Shown: in pieces, positions 62,767 to 64,000 of the stretch
Position numbering within the stretch: the stretch's first letter is position 1
Layout: every line of letters begins with the position of its first letter
Assembly: GCA_008360975.2 (NCBI GenBank)
Contig: CM039183.1
Coordinates: 77,515,850 to 77,579,849, forward strand
Source of the DNA: Lichenostomus cassidix
Taxonomy: Eukaryota; Chordata; Aves; Passeriformes; Meliphagidae
Length of the DNA: 64,000 bases
Reading direction: 5' to 3'
Notes under the pieces: generated by a model
The model's input: the letters and a program-made list of their open reading frames with translations, nothing else
Told to the model about the DNA's origin: nothing
Databases searched by the model: none
Translations under genes and position numbers: made by a program

Positions 62767-64000
62767 CTAACAAGAAAATGGTCTGAGCATGAGAGACTGG
62801 GTGAACACAGGACTCCCTGGAGAACAGCTGTGGGAGTCATGAGTATGTAGGCAAGGACACTCAATGGGGAATCCAGGGTTTTTCATCAACTTCACTTTAT
62901 GCTACCCTTGATTATAAAAATAGAAATATTTCAGGATATGAAAATCCACATTTCAGTGCTCCCAAAATGAAATAAAACTTGTTTGTAATTTGGTTTTGAT
63001 CAGTCTTTCTCCTATTTGGTGAATTCCATTTCTCTTACATCCAGTGTCACACTTTGAAGTAGAACAGTGGCTTTATGTCTAAAGAAATAGTTATAGTCAT
63101 GAACCTGTAGAACTGCTGTCATATTTTTGTAATACAGGGGTTTGTGCATACAAGATTTGTGTTCCTGCAAACACACTAAAAGAATTATAAGCCTTAATTG
63201 TGTAGATGTTCATTTTTGTTTAAAAAAAAATCCCCAAAGTAGGAAGGAATCTGCCACAGTTTCCTTGTTAAAATTTCTGCTTTCCATTTCTGTCATTGCT
63301 TCACGAGGCCTGCAGTGGCACAGATGATACAGCCAGACCAGCTCCATTAACAGCCCCAGCAACAGCCCCCTGATGAGACATGGTTGCATTCCTTCTAGCC
63401 CAAAATGTTCCTTAGAGGCCATGGAGCAAGGAGCGTGCATGAAGTCAAAGGTGCTCTCCTCCGCCCTCACCCAGCCTCAGGTCTAACGGGAAACTCACCT
63501 TCAAGAGGAACCTTTGCATGGGAGCAAAATGTTTCCAGAGCAAAAATAGCAGCACTTATTTCCACAAATATAAATCCATCAAAACATAGACTGCACGCTG
63601 TTGCTTTAAAATGCAGATACATTTTCCAGGACTTGAAAGCACAAATTCACCTGCTTTTCTGGTCTGTGTTAAATTCTTTGTGGTAAATCTTGTGCAAGTC
63701 CTTGGGTTCTCGCTGCTTCACACCACACTGGATGTGGGAGAACACCAGGCAAATGTAAGCTCCTAGACTTTATAACATGCAGGTGCAGTTGATATTGTTC
63801 ATATGTTTTTGTGAATCAGATTTTACAGGTTATTTTCTTGGAAGGTTTTTGGGGCCAAATGCCCTCAAGGACCTTTTCACTCATTGTAGTCAGAATAGTT
63901 TTCTTTGGTGACCAATACCTCTGGGCTGGCCTGTGCACACACCTTTTAAGTCCTCTTTAACAAAATTTGAAAGGAAGTCCTTGAGACTTACTTCCTTGTC

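Larger units (their letters stand above)
58613..64000. other. Unique non-coding sequence to the window end
   Basis: I see no named repeat or gene. A CCCCCCC run and A-run lie near 59667-59695, and a GGTT-rich patch at 59827-59849. A TATA-led, GC-richer segment spans about 60285-60840. Exon-like pieces on the minus strand lie at 62715-62766 and perhaps ending at 63499. These are treated separately. Confidence 0.45.

Noticed and set aside
1..64000. Search for an operon-like or multi-gene novel system
   Set aside because: The window has vertebrate-type non-coding composition, CR1 and LTR relics, and no cluster of credible coding genes, so a gene system cannot be supported from this sequence.

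Overview
This 64 kb window looks like non-coding, vertebrate-type genomic DNA, most probably from a bird and probably a passerine. The composition is AT-rich and CpG-poor. No open frame exceeds about 200 codons, and I recognise no protein-coding gene, rRNA, tRNA or snRNA. The bird assignment rests on the repeats: several 5'-truncated CR1 LINE copies with typical avian CR1 3' ends, one of them ending in an (ATTCT)n tail, and two solo-LTR-like elements of a family I know from songbird genomes. No repeat database could be searched, so subfamily names are left open.

Layout: 1-6.7 kb is unique AT-rich sequence. A plus-strand CR1 lies at 6.75-7.13 kb, and a minus-strand LTR at 10.4-10.95 kb. Plus-strand CR1 copies lie at 17.1-17.94 and 18.77-19.16 kb. 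A minus-strand CR1 that keeps part of the reverse-transcriptase ORF lies at 24.2-24.7 kb. Short plus-strand CR1 pieces lie at 28.34, 33.56 and 34.3 kb. The best CR1 is on the minus strand at 37.99-38.72 kb. A perfect 65-bp tandem duplication is at 40.2 kb. A second minus-strand LTR with an internal (TAA)n tract is at 54.77-55.38 kb. A CR1 tail lies at 57.27 kb and a 25/43-bp minisatellite at 58.46-58.61 kb. Everything between is unique sequence consistent with a long intron or a gene desert.

The hunt gave no convincing new system. The items most worth checking are a few short segments with good splice signals on both sides and an uninterrupted frame (9773-9876 plus, 56640-56720 plus, 62715-62766 minus, 21233-21272 minus, 53277-53357 plus). 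Also worth checking are a CpG-bearing island-like block at 52.6-52.87 kb in CpG-poor surroundings, a pair of consecutive long frames at 42.06-43.18 kb, a TATA-led segment near 60.3 kb, and several AT-rich blocks that could be conserved non-coding elements. All are inferences: in 64 kb of both strands, some good-looking exons are expected by chance.
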